Assembly: GCF_001640805.2 (NCBI RefSeq)
Contig: NC_066853.1
Coordinates: 25,746,378 to 25,810,377 of the forward strand
Origin: Lates calcarifer
Taxonomy: Eukaryota; Chordata; Actinopteri; Centropomidae
Length of the DNA stretch: 64,000 nt
Reading direction: 5' to 3'
A program made the translations under genes and the position numbers. The notes under the pieces are model-generated. The model did not search any database and had not been told where the DNA came from. It was given only the letters and a program-made list of their open reading frames with translations. Positions 1 through 12,570 of this stretch are shown here, one piece after another; positions within the stretch are counted from its first letter, which is position 1; every line of letters starts with the position of its first letter.

Positions 1-1014
1 GCACCAGGGGAAAATATGAAGGCTACAGAGGGCATCATACAGGACATCCCTGCTGACTGCAAAAACAGGAAAACTTCATTCAATAGGTGAGAACAGCTGT
101 AGAAGTTATGACCAACATTGTTTGGGGAGAAAATGTGCAAGCCGGTTTTTCACTGCAACTTGACGAGTTTTGTAAGGTACATTTATGCTAGTGGTGTGCA
201 CGATGAAGTTCTTTTTTGTCTTTCCCTGCTGACCAAATCCACAGGGGAGGACATTTTTGATTCATTCAAGGATTTCATCATGCAGAATAAACTTGACTAG
301 ACAAGATGTGGTATTGAGGTTTGCACAGACGGTGCAACTGCAATTACTGGAAAACAAAAAGGACTGGCAACACACTGCTACACTCACAGAGAACAGCTGG
401 CTGTGAAAAAATGCCACCATGCCTCAAATCTGTACTGGACAAGAGAAAAATGTGAATATAATCAAAAACAAGACGCTGAGGTAATGTTACCCTTGCATCA
501 TACTACTGATTTCCAGTGGCTCGCAACGTTTCCATACTTGGCTGATGTCTTCAGTGTTCTCAATGCTTTGAACTTAGCACTGCAGGGAAAAACTGTCACT
601 GTCCTCAACACAGTCGCAGCCTTCAAGGAACATCTGCAAGGCCTTGACTCTGGGAAGAAAGACACAGAACTAGACACAGGCTTTGTTACCCTTGACAGCC
701 TTGTAGACATTGTATTTGATGGGACACTGAAGATGACTTTCAGAGAGAAAAGCTTGCCAGACTATTGGGTCCAGATCCAGCGTTGGCACTCTGAGCTGGC
801 TGACACTGCCCTGAAACGTTTGATGCCGTTTCCAACCACCTACAACTGTGACATTGGATTTTCCTCACTTGTTGGTCTGAAAGTAAGGCAGTGTAACAGG
901 ATCAATGTGGAGTCTGATTTGAGAATAAAACTGTCCAGTTTGGAGCCAGACATTTTTTTCACTGATGTCTCAGCACAAACAGCACCACGCAGTGAATTAG
1001 TGAGTAAACAATGA
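1..1014 (+). pseudogene. hAT transposase-like pseudogene (ZBED5/FAM200-like), 5' end outside window
   Basis: The translation resembles the hAT-derived transposase family that includes ZBED5- and FAM200-type proteins. Recognisable blocks in order are: a block ending LQLDE near 140-162, which fits the first catalytic Asp region; FVRYIYASG...LLTKSTGEDIF; VCTDGATAITGK near 320-350; HREQLAVKK; PYLADVFSVLNALNLALQGK near 525-585; and a C-terminal FPTTYNCDIGFSSLVGLK block near 828-880. The copy is broken. The LQLDE block is in a different frame from what follows, an in-frame TAG lies at 298-300, and about 80 residues seem to be missing between HREQLAVKK and PYLADVF, where related proteins carry a TEVRWLS-type motif. 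The rest stays in one frame down to the TGA at 1012-1014. It is probably a dead transposon copy; a domesticated gene is unlikely given the lesions. Confidence 0.75.
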
Positions 1015-1399
1015 TAGTTGTAAAGCTGTCACTTTCAGGCTATAAATTGTAATATATTGTTGGAGTGGTAGGCAGGCCTATTTTTTTGGATATTTGGGAA
1101 GTTAGGCGGTCTGTGAGACACCAAAATACAACTTCACCTCTTATAATTTAAGTTCTATCAAGTAAACACCTCAAGGATTACTTGGGTCCTTGAGTCCTCA
1201 GATGTTCCATAACCTTCACAATTTCTGTTAATACACATCTGGTAATATTAGTCAGCCCTTTTACTCCACTGAGAAGTCCACTTTGTGTCTTTGTAAAAGA
1301 ACACATTACTCCTTTGTTATTTATCTTTAAAGCAAGACTAACTATGAGGTGACGGTAGATTACAACAATCCCCTGACTGTACCCATGGGAAATATTCTG

Positions 1400-3281
1400 C
1401 CCTGTTGATTTGGGTCGGTCACTAAGTCTGTAAGTTCAGATGTGCAGGCCACCACCCTATTGTGCACAGCAACAGGAAACATTCTGTCATAAATGGTTCT
1501 TTTTCACCTGTGAAAAAGGTGTGAACCTCCTTTTCATACAAATTCTGATGGAATTTCTGTCATTTTAGTCGAGCATAGTTAGTCTTTGCCTTGCTCAGTT
1601 GGCTTATATTCTGTGTGACAGTACATGATCCCCACACTCCATAAGAAAGAGGCATCACAGGCAAGCTGAATTGGAAGTGATGGAAGTGAGCAAGAAACTT
1701 TGATGTAGTCATCATGTCTTTTGCCTTTTAAAAAGCCTCCTGACTGGTTCACTTCCATGTTTTATCTTGGAGTAGCAGTTCATGCAGTGGTTGTAGCAGT
1801 GATGCTGGGTTGAGTTGAGAATCAAACGTCTACAGCAGTTCAAGCACTGGCTGACGTTGTGGGATGGAGGTGTGTCCACAATGTGATCTTAGATGGTACG
1901 GTGGGCAGAGCGCCCCCATAGCTGAATGGTTGGGGGCGCATACTACATGGGTGCCCTGAGCAGCTGGTCCCCGGATCGACTCCCAGTCTGGGAATGATAC
2001 CTTTACTGTGTGTCATTCCCCCACTCTCTCTTCCTGTTTCCTGTCTCCTTTGACTGTCCTGTCAAAATAAAGGTGAAAAGCCCAAAAAAAAGATGATGCA
2101 GTGTGTCAACCTTTGCATCACTGATCACAAGTTCCCAGGTATTCAACAGATGACTAGAAACATTGCCTTTGTACTTAAGGAGATCATATTCTTTCAGTCT
2201 TTGCAAAGTATCATCCAGGTTGTGCACCTGCTCTCCACTGGTTGCTTCAGTGAATACGATATCATCCAGATAACACTGGATTTCTGGCATTCTCTTAGGA
2301 TTTAGTCAGTGTTGTTCTAGGACAGTTCTGGCACTGGTGTGATGCCATGGGGCAATCTGCAGTATCCAGAAACTCCTTTGTTGTGTTGGTGTTCATAGTG
2401 AGCTTTCCATGTGGCTGCTCACCTGCACACCTCTGCCAGTAAGCTTGACTGAGATCTATCTTTCTAATTTTTTGTCCCCCAACTGAATCCAAAAACAGAT
2501 TGTCAGTTTGGGGAAGTGGATACTGCTCTGGACACAATCTCCAAAACCATGCTCTTCAGATCTTCCAGGTCAGCTTTCACCTTGGATCTAAAAGCATAGG
2601 CTTTCATGAACACTGGCCTGCCTCCAGGTTTGACATGTGGCTTAACCTTTTGCACACCCTGCAGATGAGTGAAACTGTGACAGCATTCTTACTGCTTGCC
2701 AATCAAGCCTGATATCCTTCACCCAGCCATTCCCCATTGTGGCAGGATAGTTACCTTTGGTAAGATAAACTGGAACCTTTTCTGTTTGGCCATTGCACTG
2801 AACACATATAAGTCATTCCTTTCATGTGCACTTGAAGCTCTGAAAACTATGTCAGAAGGGTGTAGTGAAAGGTGTTTCATGAATTTCCTCTAGATTCTGT
2901 TTGAGACTAGTGATGTCCTTGATCCAGTGTCTGTTTGCATTTTCTGCAGTGTCCCTCCAGCTTGAGTGTATCACATTCTTACTGTATTTACTGTAGCAGA
3001 CAATTCTTCTGCAGACTCACTGCTTCCTCTGTTTTCCTGTGTAACTCTGCTAACATCTTTTCTTTTTGTGTTTTAGTGTTTCTTTTATTGTCACTCTTTG
3101 AAGTTTTGTCCAGATTTACCACAGCAGAAACATGGGTCTTGTGCCCTTTGCTTCCCCCTGCTGATGTTGTCCACTCGCTGTTGCATTCAGCCACTGGGTT
3201 TACTTTTGATGTTACTTCCATCATTACGTTGATATTTACAGCTTTCACGATAGTAAAGTCCATTCCTCTGTGCCGCGTCAT
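1400..3281 (-). mobile_element. Ty3/Gypsy-type retrotransposon pol remnant, interrupted by a SINE
   Basis: On the minus strand, pieces of a Gypsy pol run from high to low coordinates. Near 2700-2760 there is a segment like the end of the protease region (PVYLTKGNYPATMGNGWVKD). At about 2540-2295 comes an RT block with YPLPQTDNLF and KIDLSQAYWQ. At 2290-2093 comes the RT catalytic YLDDIVFTEAT block. After the SINE insertion, a weakly conserved thumb and RNase H region follows at about 1890-1400, with PIQLACDAS-like and KFHQNLYE-like segments. Stops and frame changes occur between blocks, so the copy is inactive. I could not recognise integrase, gag or LTRs. The minus-strand reading at 2988-3281 may be decayed gag/protease sequence, but this is uncertain. 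Confidence 0.72.
1904..2090 (+). mobile_element. tRNA-derived SINE inserted in the Gypsy remnant
   Basis: A tRNA-like head carries an A-box-like TAGCTGAATGG near 1920 and a B-box-like GGATCGACTCC near 1973. It is followed by a CT-rich body (tcattcccccactctctc) and a tail with AATAAAGG and a short A run ending at 2090. The element is flanked by 13-bp sequences (1891-1903 AGATGGTACGGTG and 2091-2103 AGATGATGCAGTG) that match at 10 of 13 positions and differ only by transitions, as expected of an aged target-site duplication. It lies between the RT and RNase H portions of the minus-strand Gypsy copy, so it inserted later. The acceptor stem does not look intact, so I do not call a tRNA gene. Confidence 0.72.
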
Positions 3282-4870
3282 TCCTTAACCAACACACATG
3301 CCTGTCTCTCACAGTGATATTTAAGGCATCTTTAAATTTGGTGTTCAGCTAACCTTCGCAGTGCTGCAACAAACACAATCACCACCTCACTCTCTCACTG
3401 GCTGTGAAATCTGAATCTAAGCACCTAGCTTTAGTAACTGTAGTAAATTGCACAGCAAGTTGAACACCTTTGGGCCTGTTACACACACAGAAATTGTGAT
3501 AAGCTACGTAAATGTATGAGAAAACAATCCTGAATGCAGAACACAGAACCAAAGGCAGTTAAAGTAAAAAAAAGTTTAAGTTTAAAAGTAGCTGGGGATG
3601 CTGGACTTGAAGGTGGTGGTGCTGGGCTAAGTCTGGGCTGGGCAGAGTGAGCAGTGGGGCAGACAGGCAGCACAGAGACAGAGGATCCAGAGCAAGTGAG
3701 CAGACAAAGGCAGGTAGGATAATGGCTTGCAGGTGGCTGGTTTTTCAGCAGGGTGAGGCAAGGAACAAGCTGCAGCAGACTGAAGATCCTATAGCACAAA
3801 AACTGTTTAAGCAGAGTCAAAAAAAACACACATGGCGCAAACAAACTAGAAAAAGGCCTGAGCATAGTTATCACACAGGTAACACACAACAATTGGCGAG
3901 TTGAGCCAGGTACATATACTGTTAGGTTAATCGATGAATGGTTGCAGCTGTGCAGGTGGAACAGGCAGGAACAGGAACCTGGAAGCCACGCCCAGACAGA
4001 AACACACAGACACAGACAGAGGACAAAATGGGGACAAACAGAAACAACAGAGGACACAAGGGAGAGGGAAGGGTGCTGTCTTTTCTGCCTTATCGCTGTG
4101 ACAACATATTCAAAGAGCTTCATGTAAGAGCTGCACTGCTCTGCACTGTCTGTTGTTCACTACTGCATGTTCCACCATGTTCACCTTGTTTACACTGCTA
4201 ATGAAGTCTGCTGAAGCATTTTATTCATTCATTTATTTATTTATTCACATTCAATATAGAATACATTTTACACAAATAGCTACAATATTGTGTGCTCAAC
4301 AAAACTCTAGTTTAACTAGTTCCTGTCCAGGTCTAATTCCTTGTATAAATTTGATAATGCAATCCTGAAAAATATACATTAAGGTTTCTTTGAAGTTGAT
4401 TTATTTTATGCAGGCCAGTTCTGCTGCCTAACATAGAAATATAGTAATGTCCAATAAATCTAATATGTGGTTATTTCTTATGGAATGGTTGGTGGCTAAA
4501 TAAGCTACTTATGAAATACTGTATATGAGCCAGTTTGATGGTGTTTGTACAGCGCTGAAAGTAGTCTACTCAGTTAAATATGATTTGCTTGTCTGGATGC
4601 AGAAGGATCTCAGTCATAGTCATCAGTAGCTGATGTATCTAGTAAACAGGCAACTAAAATGGTTCATTATTTATAATTATCCTCATCTTTTCTGTCTCTC
4701 TCCGCCCAAAACAGCTGTCTGCACTCCCAGTAACATTTAACACCACGACCCTGAACTACAGGGCTCCATGTTTTAGTGCACGTTTTATGATATTATAAGC
4801 TGTTATTACATTAGGGTTTGCCGCTCCACTGAATTATGCAACATGAATGTTTATTACCAGAGCCCATGTC

Positions 4871-4890
4871 TGTGTGTGTGTGTGTGTGTG
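4871..4890. repeat. (TG)n microsatellite
   Basis: Ten perfect TG units. Confidence 0.95.
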
Positions 4891-5436
4891 TTCACTGAAT
4901 GTGTGCATTTTTATCAGCTGGAGTGGAGCCAGCAGCCCTGGTGTCTCCTCTCCTCCCTCTGCTTCCCTCTGTGACTCGCTCTGCTTTCCTCTCTGCTCTT
5001 TACTAATGTAACGTGATTTGGTGGATTCCCCTGACATTTATTTATCTGAAAGAGTGCAGGCTGCCATCGTTTCACGGCTGTGTAGCTTCCACATCGTTAC
5101 CAGCAAACACAGCTCCAGACAACAAAGGCCGACCCAGCAGCTGACAACAAACAAAAACCCAGAGCCTGTCAATGAGCACAGCACCTCACAACACACCCAG
5201 ACTCAGCACTTGACTATAAAATCCAGACCCTGACAACAGTCCCTGCAGCTAACAACTCACACCTGTGCCTTTGGACAACAAACACCCATTCACACCCTGT
5301 GTCGTGATGCACATTCAACTTAGGCAGGCTGTCTTTGGGTCATGTGGCGTCTGTGAGTGTCCTGGATAATGTTCTTGGCATGCTTGAGGAGAAGAATGAC
5401 AAAAACTGATGAAACACACCGCTCTCCATTTGACAG

Positions 5437-5440
<4 letters not shown>

Positions 5441-5467
<27 letters not shown>
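5441..5467. repeat. (AC)n microsatellite
   Basis: About 13 perfect AC units, followed 60 bp later by a short AC/AT-rich run at 5519-5551. Confidence 0.95.
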
Positions 5468-6025
5468 CATGCTGTCTGCATACCTTAACACATCTGATGG
5501 TCAAGTGTTGCCCTGGAACACACACGCACACACATATATAAATATATATATAGGTTTCCATTGTGTTACACTTCCAGACCTGTAGTTCACTTAAAAAAAT
5601 AAAGATTTATTGCTTTTTAGTTCCGGTCAGGTTCTAGAAGTCAGATGAAATGATGGGTAACTCACTGACTGGACAGTACTGGTGATGTCATCCTGCATCA
5701 TCAGTATTACACGGAACCTCTTGGTGGCCTTGGGCTGAATGTGGACTAGACTGACCCAGGCTAGGGACCTTTGCAGTGTCTTTTTCTCTCATTTCCTGTC
5801 ATATAGCATTGTCTGTGATAAAGGCTTTAGTATCCTCCAGATAAATAGATGAAAATCACATCAGCAGTTAATGATCAGCAGATGGATTTATAATAGTTCT
5901 TTTCTCCTAATAGTTTAATTCCTCCTAAAATCACACATCTATTATCTTGGAATCGCCCAAGACCCTCATTCTCAGGCAGTCTCAGTCCACTTGTTTAGTC
6001 CATGCTTCTTTAGTTAAACTGACAA

Positions 6026-6074
6026 CTTTCACACCTCACCAAATAAACCGAACCAAACAGGTGAGGTGTGAAAG
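6026..6074. repeat. Perfect 15-bp inverted repeat with 19-nt spacer
   Basis: The left arm CTTTCACACCTCACC (6026-6040) is the exact reverse complement of the right arm GGTGAGGTGTGAAAG (6060-6074). The spacer is rich in A and C. It may be the remaining end of a small inverted-repeat transposon, as GTGTGAAAG-type ends recur in fish repeats. It could also form a hairpin. Confidence 0.85.
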
Positions 6075-8059
6075 CAGCTGACGCACAGCAATGCTTTGAG
6101 TTAAATGCTAACAGTGGCAACATCCTTGCAGTGACAGTGCTAACATGCTGATGTTTATCAGTGCTTACCATGTTTACTGTATTAATTAAGCATGTTAGCA
6201 TGAACTGGATATTGTGTGTATTGGACAAATTAATTTTTCATTTTTGAGATTTTCATTTTGGATGAAAGTGGTGGACTGGCCAACTAAAAATGTCTGTTTT
6301 TTATTTGCTAATTATTAAAAAGTCTCTGGAATAATGCATGGCTGCTAATAAGGCTAAATGTGTTTTTCTGGAGCTTTCAATCACATCTCACAGTCTTCTC
6401 AGTCATCAATTCATAGAAGTAGCCTCCTTGTCATCAACTGGTTGAGACTGCAACCCGTCTCTGTTCAAAGATGGAGTCTGGTGTCAGATGTGAATGTCAT
6501 TCAGTCTCTTATCAGCATGCTCCAAGTGTTCCCCACAGCTGTCAGCTGTTACATGTGATGTGCTGCTGTATATGTCATATATATATATATATATATAAGT
6601 TTAAATGCTTTAAAAGATGCCACTGACCTTCAGGAATATAAGATCCAGCCCATGTGTTTTGGTCAGTACAATCTTAAAATCAATTCTGTAACTGACTGAT
6701 AGCCAGGGAGGCTAAAACATCTTTTTGTCTTTTTAAATTTGTTAAGAGGCTAATGTGAGAGGGTGAGTGAGGGTGTGAGATAATTTAGATAATTTTCATA
6801 GGTTAACCCTGAGTACAGTGAATTATGATAGATGAGGGGTGACTGATTCGTTTGTGGCCAAAGGCAGAAGGAGATGAATTAAACAGCTCTCCTCACCTAC
6901 ACATGCAGCTCAGCTCTGAGTTATTCTGCAGAGAGTTTGAAGCTAATAACATTGATGTCTTTTTCTGTTTCTGGTAATTGAAAATTGAAAGTCAGGTCTG
7001 TGTGAGAAAATGTTCCACAGCAGCGATAACGTCATCATCATCATCAAAAAGGCAACCACTGAGCTCCTTCTTTATCTTTGGGAAGAGATAGTAGTCTGAG
7101 GGTACCAAATCAGGCGTGAAGGGCAGGTGTTGGGCTATTTTGACAGTGCTCACTTGTGATTTTCTCACTCCTTACACTGAGATCCTAAAGATCCCACCAA
7201 CATCACAGGTGTGTCTCAAGGTGGCAAATACATTAGAGAACAATACAATGTAGCCCTAGAATTATATATTCATGAGACCACTGCCTGGAGTCCATATGTG
7301 TGAACACAAGTCTGGTTGGGATTCTCATCGTCCATGTGCCTCAAGTGCTCCCTGGACCTGCTGCACCCCCCTGTGTCTGTCCTCTTCCTTACTAACAAGA
7401 TGTTCTGCTCTCTGTAGGACACACTCTGGGCTGCAACCTCCTCCTTCACCCCTTGTCTTTAATCATGGTGCTGAAAAATTAAAGCCATAGCGATACTGTA
7501 CTGACCTCTCCTGCTGAATATGACCAGCTGCTGCTCCACACCATAATGACACCTCCATCACAAGAAGTGTGTGTGTGACTGTGTGTTAATGCTGTTGCCT
7601 TGTGTGCTGTGCGTAATCTACGTACTTGTTATTGCAAAGGGGTTTTGGAGGAATTTATAATGTGGTAAGTGCTTTATTATGACATTAAGGAAACAGAGGT
7701 GCACTGTAAAACATACTGACCTTGGTCCAGCATTATATTTCACTCTCACTGTAATGAATAGTCTAATGAATAGAGCTTATGGCATATTAACAGCATTTTA
7801 TTTCACTTGCTACTCAAGCTGGACTAGAATTTGCAAAAACCAACTCCTCAACAAACAATATTATCATTAAGATTCCTAGAACCAATTAGATTTATCTTCT
7901 CACACACAGATTCAACTCCATGCAAAAATATCTCTGGTGTTCCCCATTCTGAATAAATATATAAATATCATCAATTTATTCAGCATTAGTGAATAATTAT
8001 CCTGTCTTCCCTCTCACTTGGTTTCTCTAAGTTGCAGGAATACTTCATTGTCTGTTAGC

Positions 8060-8062
<3 letters not shown>

Positions 8063-8116
<54 letters not shown>
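8063..8116. repeat. Long (TG)n microsatellite
   Basis: About 27 nearly perfect TG units. It reads through as VCVCVC in one frame, which produces a spurious ORF. Confidence 0.97.
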
Positions 8117-8120
<4 letters not shown>

Positions 8121-10083
8121 TGGAAGGTCACCTTGTGTCCGCTGCAGAGGTTGATAGGATGTGTCAGCCTGTCTGCTTACTCGCAGAAACCACGGGACTA
8201 CAGGGGAAGACAACACGTGCACAGACGCAGGAAATAATTGTGCTGAAACTGATCCCAGTCCATTATCCAGTCACACTGACAGAACACATACACTGAACTA
8301 CATCTGGACATTTCACTCTCTCCTTTGTGACACACAAACACTTACTCACCTACTTATTCACATAGTTATCTTGCAGCGTGGATGATCACCATGTTGGTTT
8401 GGAACTGTCAGTGTTATCAACATGAGAAGCAGCCATGCTGACAAATCCCCAGTGTGACTGCTGGTGTTTTCTTGTTCTGTCTCTGAATGGATTATACCTG
8501 GGTACTTTTCCACAAACAAATAATTCTGTCCTGGCCAATCAGAGTGTAAAAAGCTTCAACGTCTGAACTGCAAATGTCAGTTAACAAAGGTAAAAGTCCA
8601 TTTAGTGGCTTTCTATCATATCAGATGATCTCCATCGGTAGATGGAGTTTGCCCTGTTGTCATGGTAATGTAGTTCAGTTCAAATTTCCATCTTTTCTGC
8701 AGAGCCAACATGAATAAGAGTTTAAATGTTCAATCTTAACCTTGGAGCAGTTAACAAAACTGCTTTAGTAGATTTTCTGGATTTTCTTTTGAACACATCA
8801 CATGAATTTCAGATGAGGTTTCCAGGGTCAAGAATTAACTTTGGAACACTGAACACAGAAAACTCTGAGCCAACTGCAAAGAGCCACAGCTGCCTCGCTA
8901 TGCTAGAGCATCTTATAAAAGGTAAGCTGAGAATAGAGACTCTATCCACAGGATTTCCAAAATATCAAAATGCATTAGGCACCTGAAAGCATCTGTTCTG
9001 TCTAATAATTACATAAGCCCTGTCCCACACCACCCACTGCCACCACTGCTGATGCAGCAAAGGTTAGGCTAGTTTAATCAGTTCAAGATGAATAATAACC
9101 CTGAGATTGGATCTTGATCTGATAGGAATAAATGTCCTCCCAGATTCAACAGGAGCAGATAATATCTCAGTATTACTGACTCATCCCATGACAGGTCCAT
9201 AAGAGGAGAGTGACTTTTGGCCCTTATGCTATTGTTTGTAATTTAAGCTGTATTTAGATCTGAAGGTGGTAGATATCCCTGAAGTCTAGGTTTAAAGTTG
9301 TTGTACTTCTTGTTGTACTACTTTTAGTTTGGTCTACAGATCCTCTGTCATGAGGATGATTCTGGACGTCAGGCTGTGTTGTGCACTCACCACTGTATTA
9401 CCTGGACAGCACTCGCTAGCACTCATCCATGCTCTGCTCGTTACTCCACATGTAGCTCTACCACATTATTCTGTGCATATCTTGATGATAGCTACACCTG
9501 ACCTCTATGAGAGGATACAAAGACTATTGAACAACTTAACTCTTATCAGTCATTGAGGCTCTATTTACCAAACTGAAATGCACATTTATTTCTCTCACAC
9601 AAGAAAAACATTACATACCTGAAACAACTGATCCTACAGGGTGAACATGTGCTCTACATATGAACTTTAACACTATAGTGTCTCTATACCTAAGAGGTAG
9701 CTGTGGTGGAGACTCTGAGACTTACCTCCAGAGCTTGTACCTACAGCAGGAAGGGGACTGCAGGTCTGCTGACCCTGTGACTGCAGCTTATACTGGCTCT
9801 TGAACAACCTTCAGTTGTATCATGTTTTGAGTGTGGGTCTTAACACTCAACAATCATATTAGCAGATCTCTCCAACCTTTATCTCCATCCAGCTCTTACT
9901 CTGACATTATGGAAAGGTCTGGAGGTGGCTGGGCAGAATGACAGCAGTTACAGTGGCAGCTGCAATGTTGTCTTCCAATGTCCATCCATAACATAATATC
10001 TACATCTATAACAGTGCCTTCAGCTGGAGTTGTAATAAAGTCTATGACCTTCTGGATGTTGTTGTCATGTTGTGAAGTGTTCA

Positions 10084-10190
10084 ATTCAATTCAATTCAGT
10101 TCCATTTTATTTATATAGCACTGAATCACAACAAAAGTCATCTCAAGGCACTTTTCATATAGAGCAGGTCCATACTCTTTAAAATAGGTA
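10084..10190 (+). repeat. Interspersed repeat 'TTCAATTCAATT...TTTATATAGCAC', copy 1
   Basis: The segment begins with tandem CAATT words. It continues with a T-rich run, ATTTATATAGCACTGAATCACAAC, and TCTCAAGGCACTTTTCATA. A second copy with the same order lies at 39953-40030, and a looser relative lies near 27385-27480. This kind of sequence is widespread in fish genomes, often at one end of a longer element. I cannot name the parent element from this window. Confidence 0.65.
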
Positions 10191-10199
10191 TTATTCTTA

Positions 10200-12570
10200 T
10201 TATTATGTTCTACATGTCATCTAGCTTTTGTGACGAACCCAGTTCCTTTGCTGCTACTGACTCTGTATGTGTTTGCACATCATGATCTCACTTATGTCAC
10301 TCAGCATCAATGGTTTGTGGTCAGTTTGTAAATGGAAGCTGTCAATGTTCTAACCCTAACAGGTGAAACACTCACCAGCTCACGCACCTGCCAAACAGTC
10401 CCTCGCAGTCTGAGACTTTCTCTTTTACGAGTCAGCCTGGGAGCAGAAAGCCGAAAGAGTCATACCTTTGCTTTGCTTCTCTTCTCTTCCCATTTCTTCC
10501 ACTGACCTGCACTTCACAGATCTCATTGTCTGCCACGCCGAAGCGATTAAAGCGAAGCTGTCACATCAGCCACTCTGCTGGCCATTAATTTCAGTCAGAT
10601 CCTGTCATTACCTCGGGAGATTTAAATAATAAATGAAATTACTGCTGCTGTGCCATCAGGGCGTAAAAACAGCCCTCTCTCCAGTCAAAAACTGTAAATG
10701 AAACTCATGCTCTTCCTGCCTTTTGTAGTGTTAGTGTATTTGTTACTCAGCCAGTGTTTGTGGGAACCACATCATTATTGGTAAACTAATACAGCCTTAA
10801 CAGTTTATGTAAAAATATTTAACACATGCTGACTTTATCTCATTTACATTTAATGTTAATGTTTACCATTTACCTCTGCTAGATCACATTTATCAATAAG
10901 AGTGCTTTTCTTTTTGTGATAAAATGTGATTCTAGTAAAGAAAGCGTCAGAGTTTTACTGTATTGTTCTATTCTATCGTCTATCAAATCATTTCTAAGGT
11001 GCATTGAGCAGAGAATCTTTTTGCCATATTGATTAATTGTGATGAGGAGCCACACACAGAGAGCTATTTATTTGTTGTGTTCCGCCCCCAATTTGCAGCT
11101 GGGATAGAGTGTGAGAAAATATATAAAAGGTTTTGAAATAACATCCTGCCAGACATTTTGTAGTTTCACGCACTACAGAGGGTAAATATGTGGGAGCAGA
11201 AAGGTTCTCAGTGCTATGTTGACTCACTAACAGCAGGTCCAGGTAGGAGTGAAGATACACAGCAAACTTTTTTTATTATCATTATTTTTACCATGTTGAC
11301 TTGTTTTCACCCACAGTGCACACACTTTTCTTACATGTGTGTCCAACCTGAACACCACACAAGAGTGTGTGTGTTTGGGGGTGGGGTGGGGTTTACACAC
11401 TGTTTTACTGTTTTACCTAGGTGAGTCTAACGTTGAAGAAAATAGTTTATTGCATTGCTTTTGAACAGATCAGAACATCACACAAGGCCTGAAATGATCA
11501 TTTACAAGGAAGGCTTACAGGCAGTCACATAAGTGAAGAAGGGCTGGCAAAACTGGAAACAAAAGCTGGACCACAGGCTGTTTATTGTTTTGTGTTTCTG
11601 TGGTTTAACCGGGTGAGGAGGAGCAGGTGTGCAGACAGGTGATGCATCAGGTGTCTGGCAGAGCTTGGCACACACTGATGGACAGAAGATAACAGGTGGT
11701 TTTATGTGTGCAAGGTTTACTTTGTGTCATTGAAAGTAGCAGTTACCTTGAAGTACGACAACTGACAATGTTTGAGCTCACATTTGAGAGTCATACCTTT
11801 AACATAACAGGACCAGCTTTTTATCACTTGCAAAACATGTCAAAAGTTTGAGGTTTTATCATAATCCCGAACAATCAGCAGGAAGGCCTCAGCAGTCTGT
11901 CAACATGTGTTCACACCAAGCCAAACATATCGCTGCAGTACTTCAATCACTTTACTGGATTCCAGTGCAACACTGAATCAACCTAAACATTCTGTTTACT
12001 GACCAAAGGGCAGTCAGACCTCTCAGGTCATCAGCTGATGGATTTTTAACTGGGCCCAGAATTAGGTTCAGATCTGGTAAGGGTGTTTTTAGGTACTTTG
12101 GTCCTGTACCATGAAACAAACCTGATCTGAGATTTGCCACAGCTCTGCCCATAAAACATCAATGGTAAAACTTCTCTATTCTGGCTTATGACCATTTACT
12201 GTGTGTCTGTGGGATGAATGTGGGGTTCCTGAGCACAGCATTGTTATGTTGTCACTCAGCATGAAGGAAACTTGCTGTGACAGTTGTTCTCTGATCCAGA
12301 GCTGTTAAAACAATCCTCCTGCTCCTTCAGCACACCTGCCTCACTTCAAAAGACAATGTTCTCTAAAGGCATGCTAACTAACATCTAAGGAAACATTGTC
12401 AGTGATCTGATGCATGGACACAGCTAACACATTTTATTCAACAGTGTGGTAGTGTTTTAGTTCTACAAGTTCACATAATAATATACAAAACACTGAGAGG
12501 CAAAAAGAGGGAACACAAGAAATTTACTTCAAGTGCAGTGATGTGATGTGTTGTGACACTAGAGCAATTT
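10200..12570. other. Region with no recognisable gene
   Basis: AT-rich sequence with short frames only. I found no protein similarity, RNA gene or strong repeat, apart from a short GT-rich run at 11365-11395. Confidence 0.5.

Larger units (their letters stand above)
3290..10080. other. Region with no recognisable exon; microsatellites only
   Basis: No reading frame here resembles a known protein, and no exon with matched splice sites was convincing. The sequence at 3600-4080 is richer in GC and purines and contains CAG/ACA-rich words. It could be the leader or LTR side of the neighbouring Gypsy remnant, but I cannot show that. Short repeats include (AT)n at 6576-6597. The stretch at 6090-6215 contains several copies of words like GCTAACATG, a pattern common in fish intergenic DNA. 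If the first exon of the melatonin receptor lies left of the window, this is part of its intron 1. Confidence 0.5.

Noticed and set aside
1904..2090. tRNA gene with A- and B-box-like sequences
   Set aside because: The cloverleaf arms do not pair well, and the sequence continues into a SINE body with an A-rich tail and flanking target duplications.
3479..4123. A 214-residue minus-strand ORF
   Set aside because: It is rich in Cys, Leu, Ser and Pro with low-complexity runs, has no recognisable domain, and competes with equally long frames on the other strand.
8018..8296. A 92-residue ORF with a VCVCVC run
   Set aside because: The frame is created by the (TG)n microsatellite.
8726..8986. An 86-residue + strand ORF with a LVDFLDFLL segment
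   Set aside because: No known domain and no splice or promoter context; length is within chance for AT-rich DNA.
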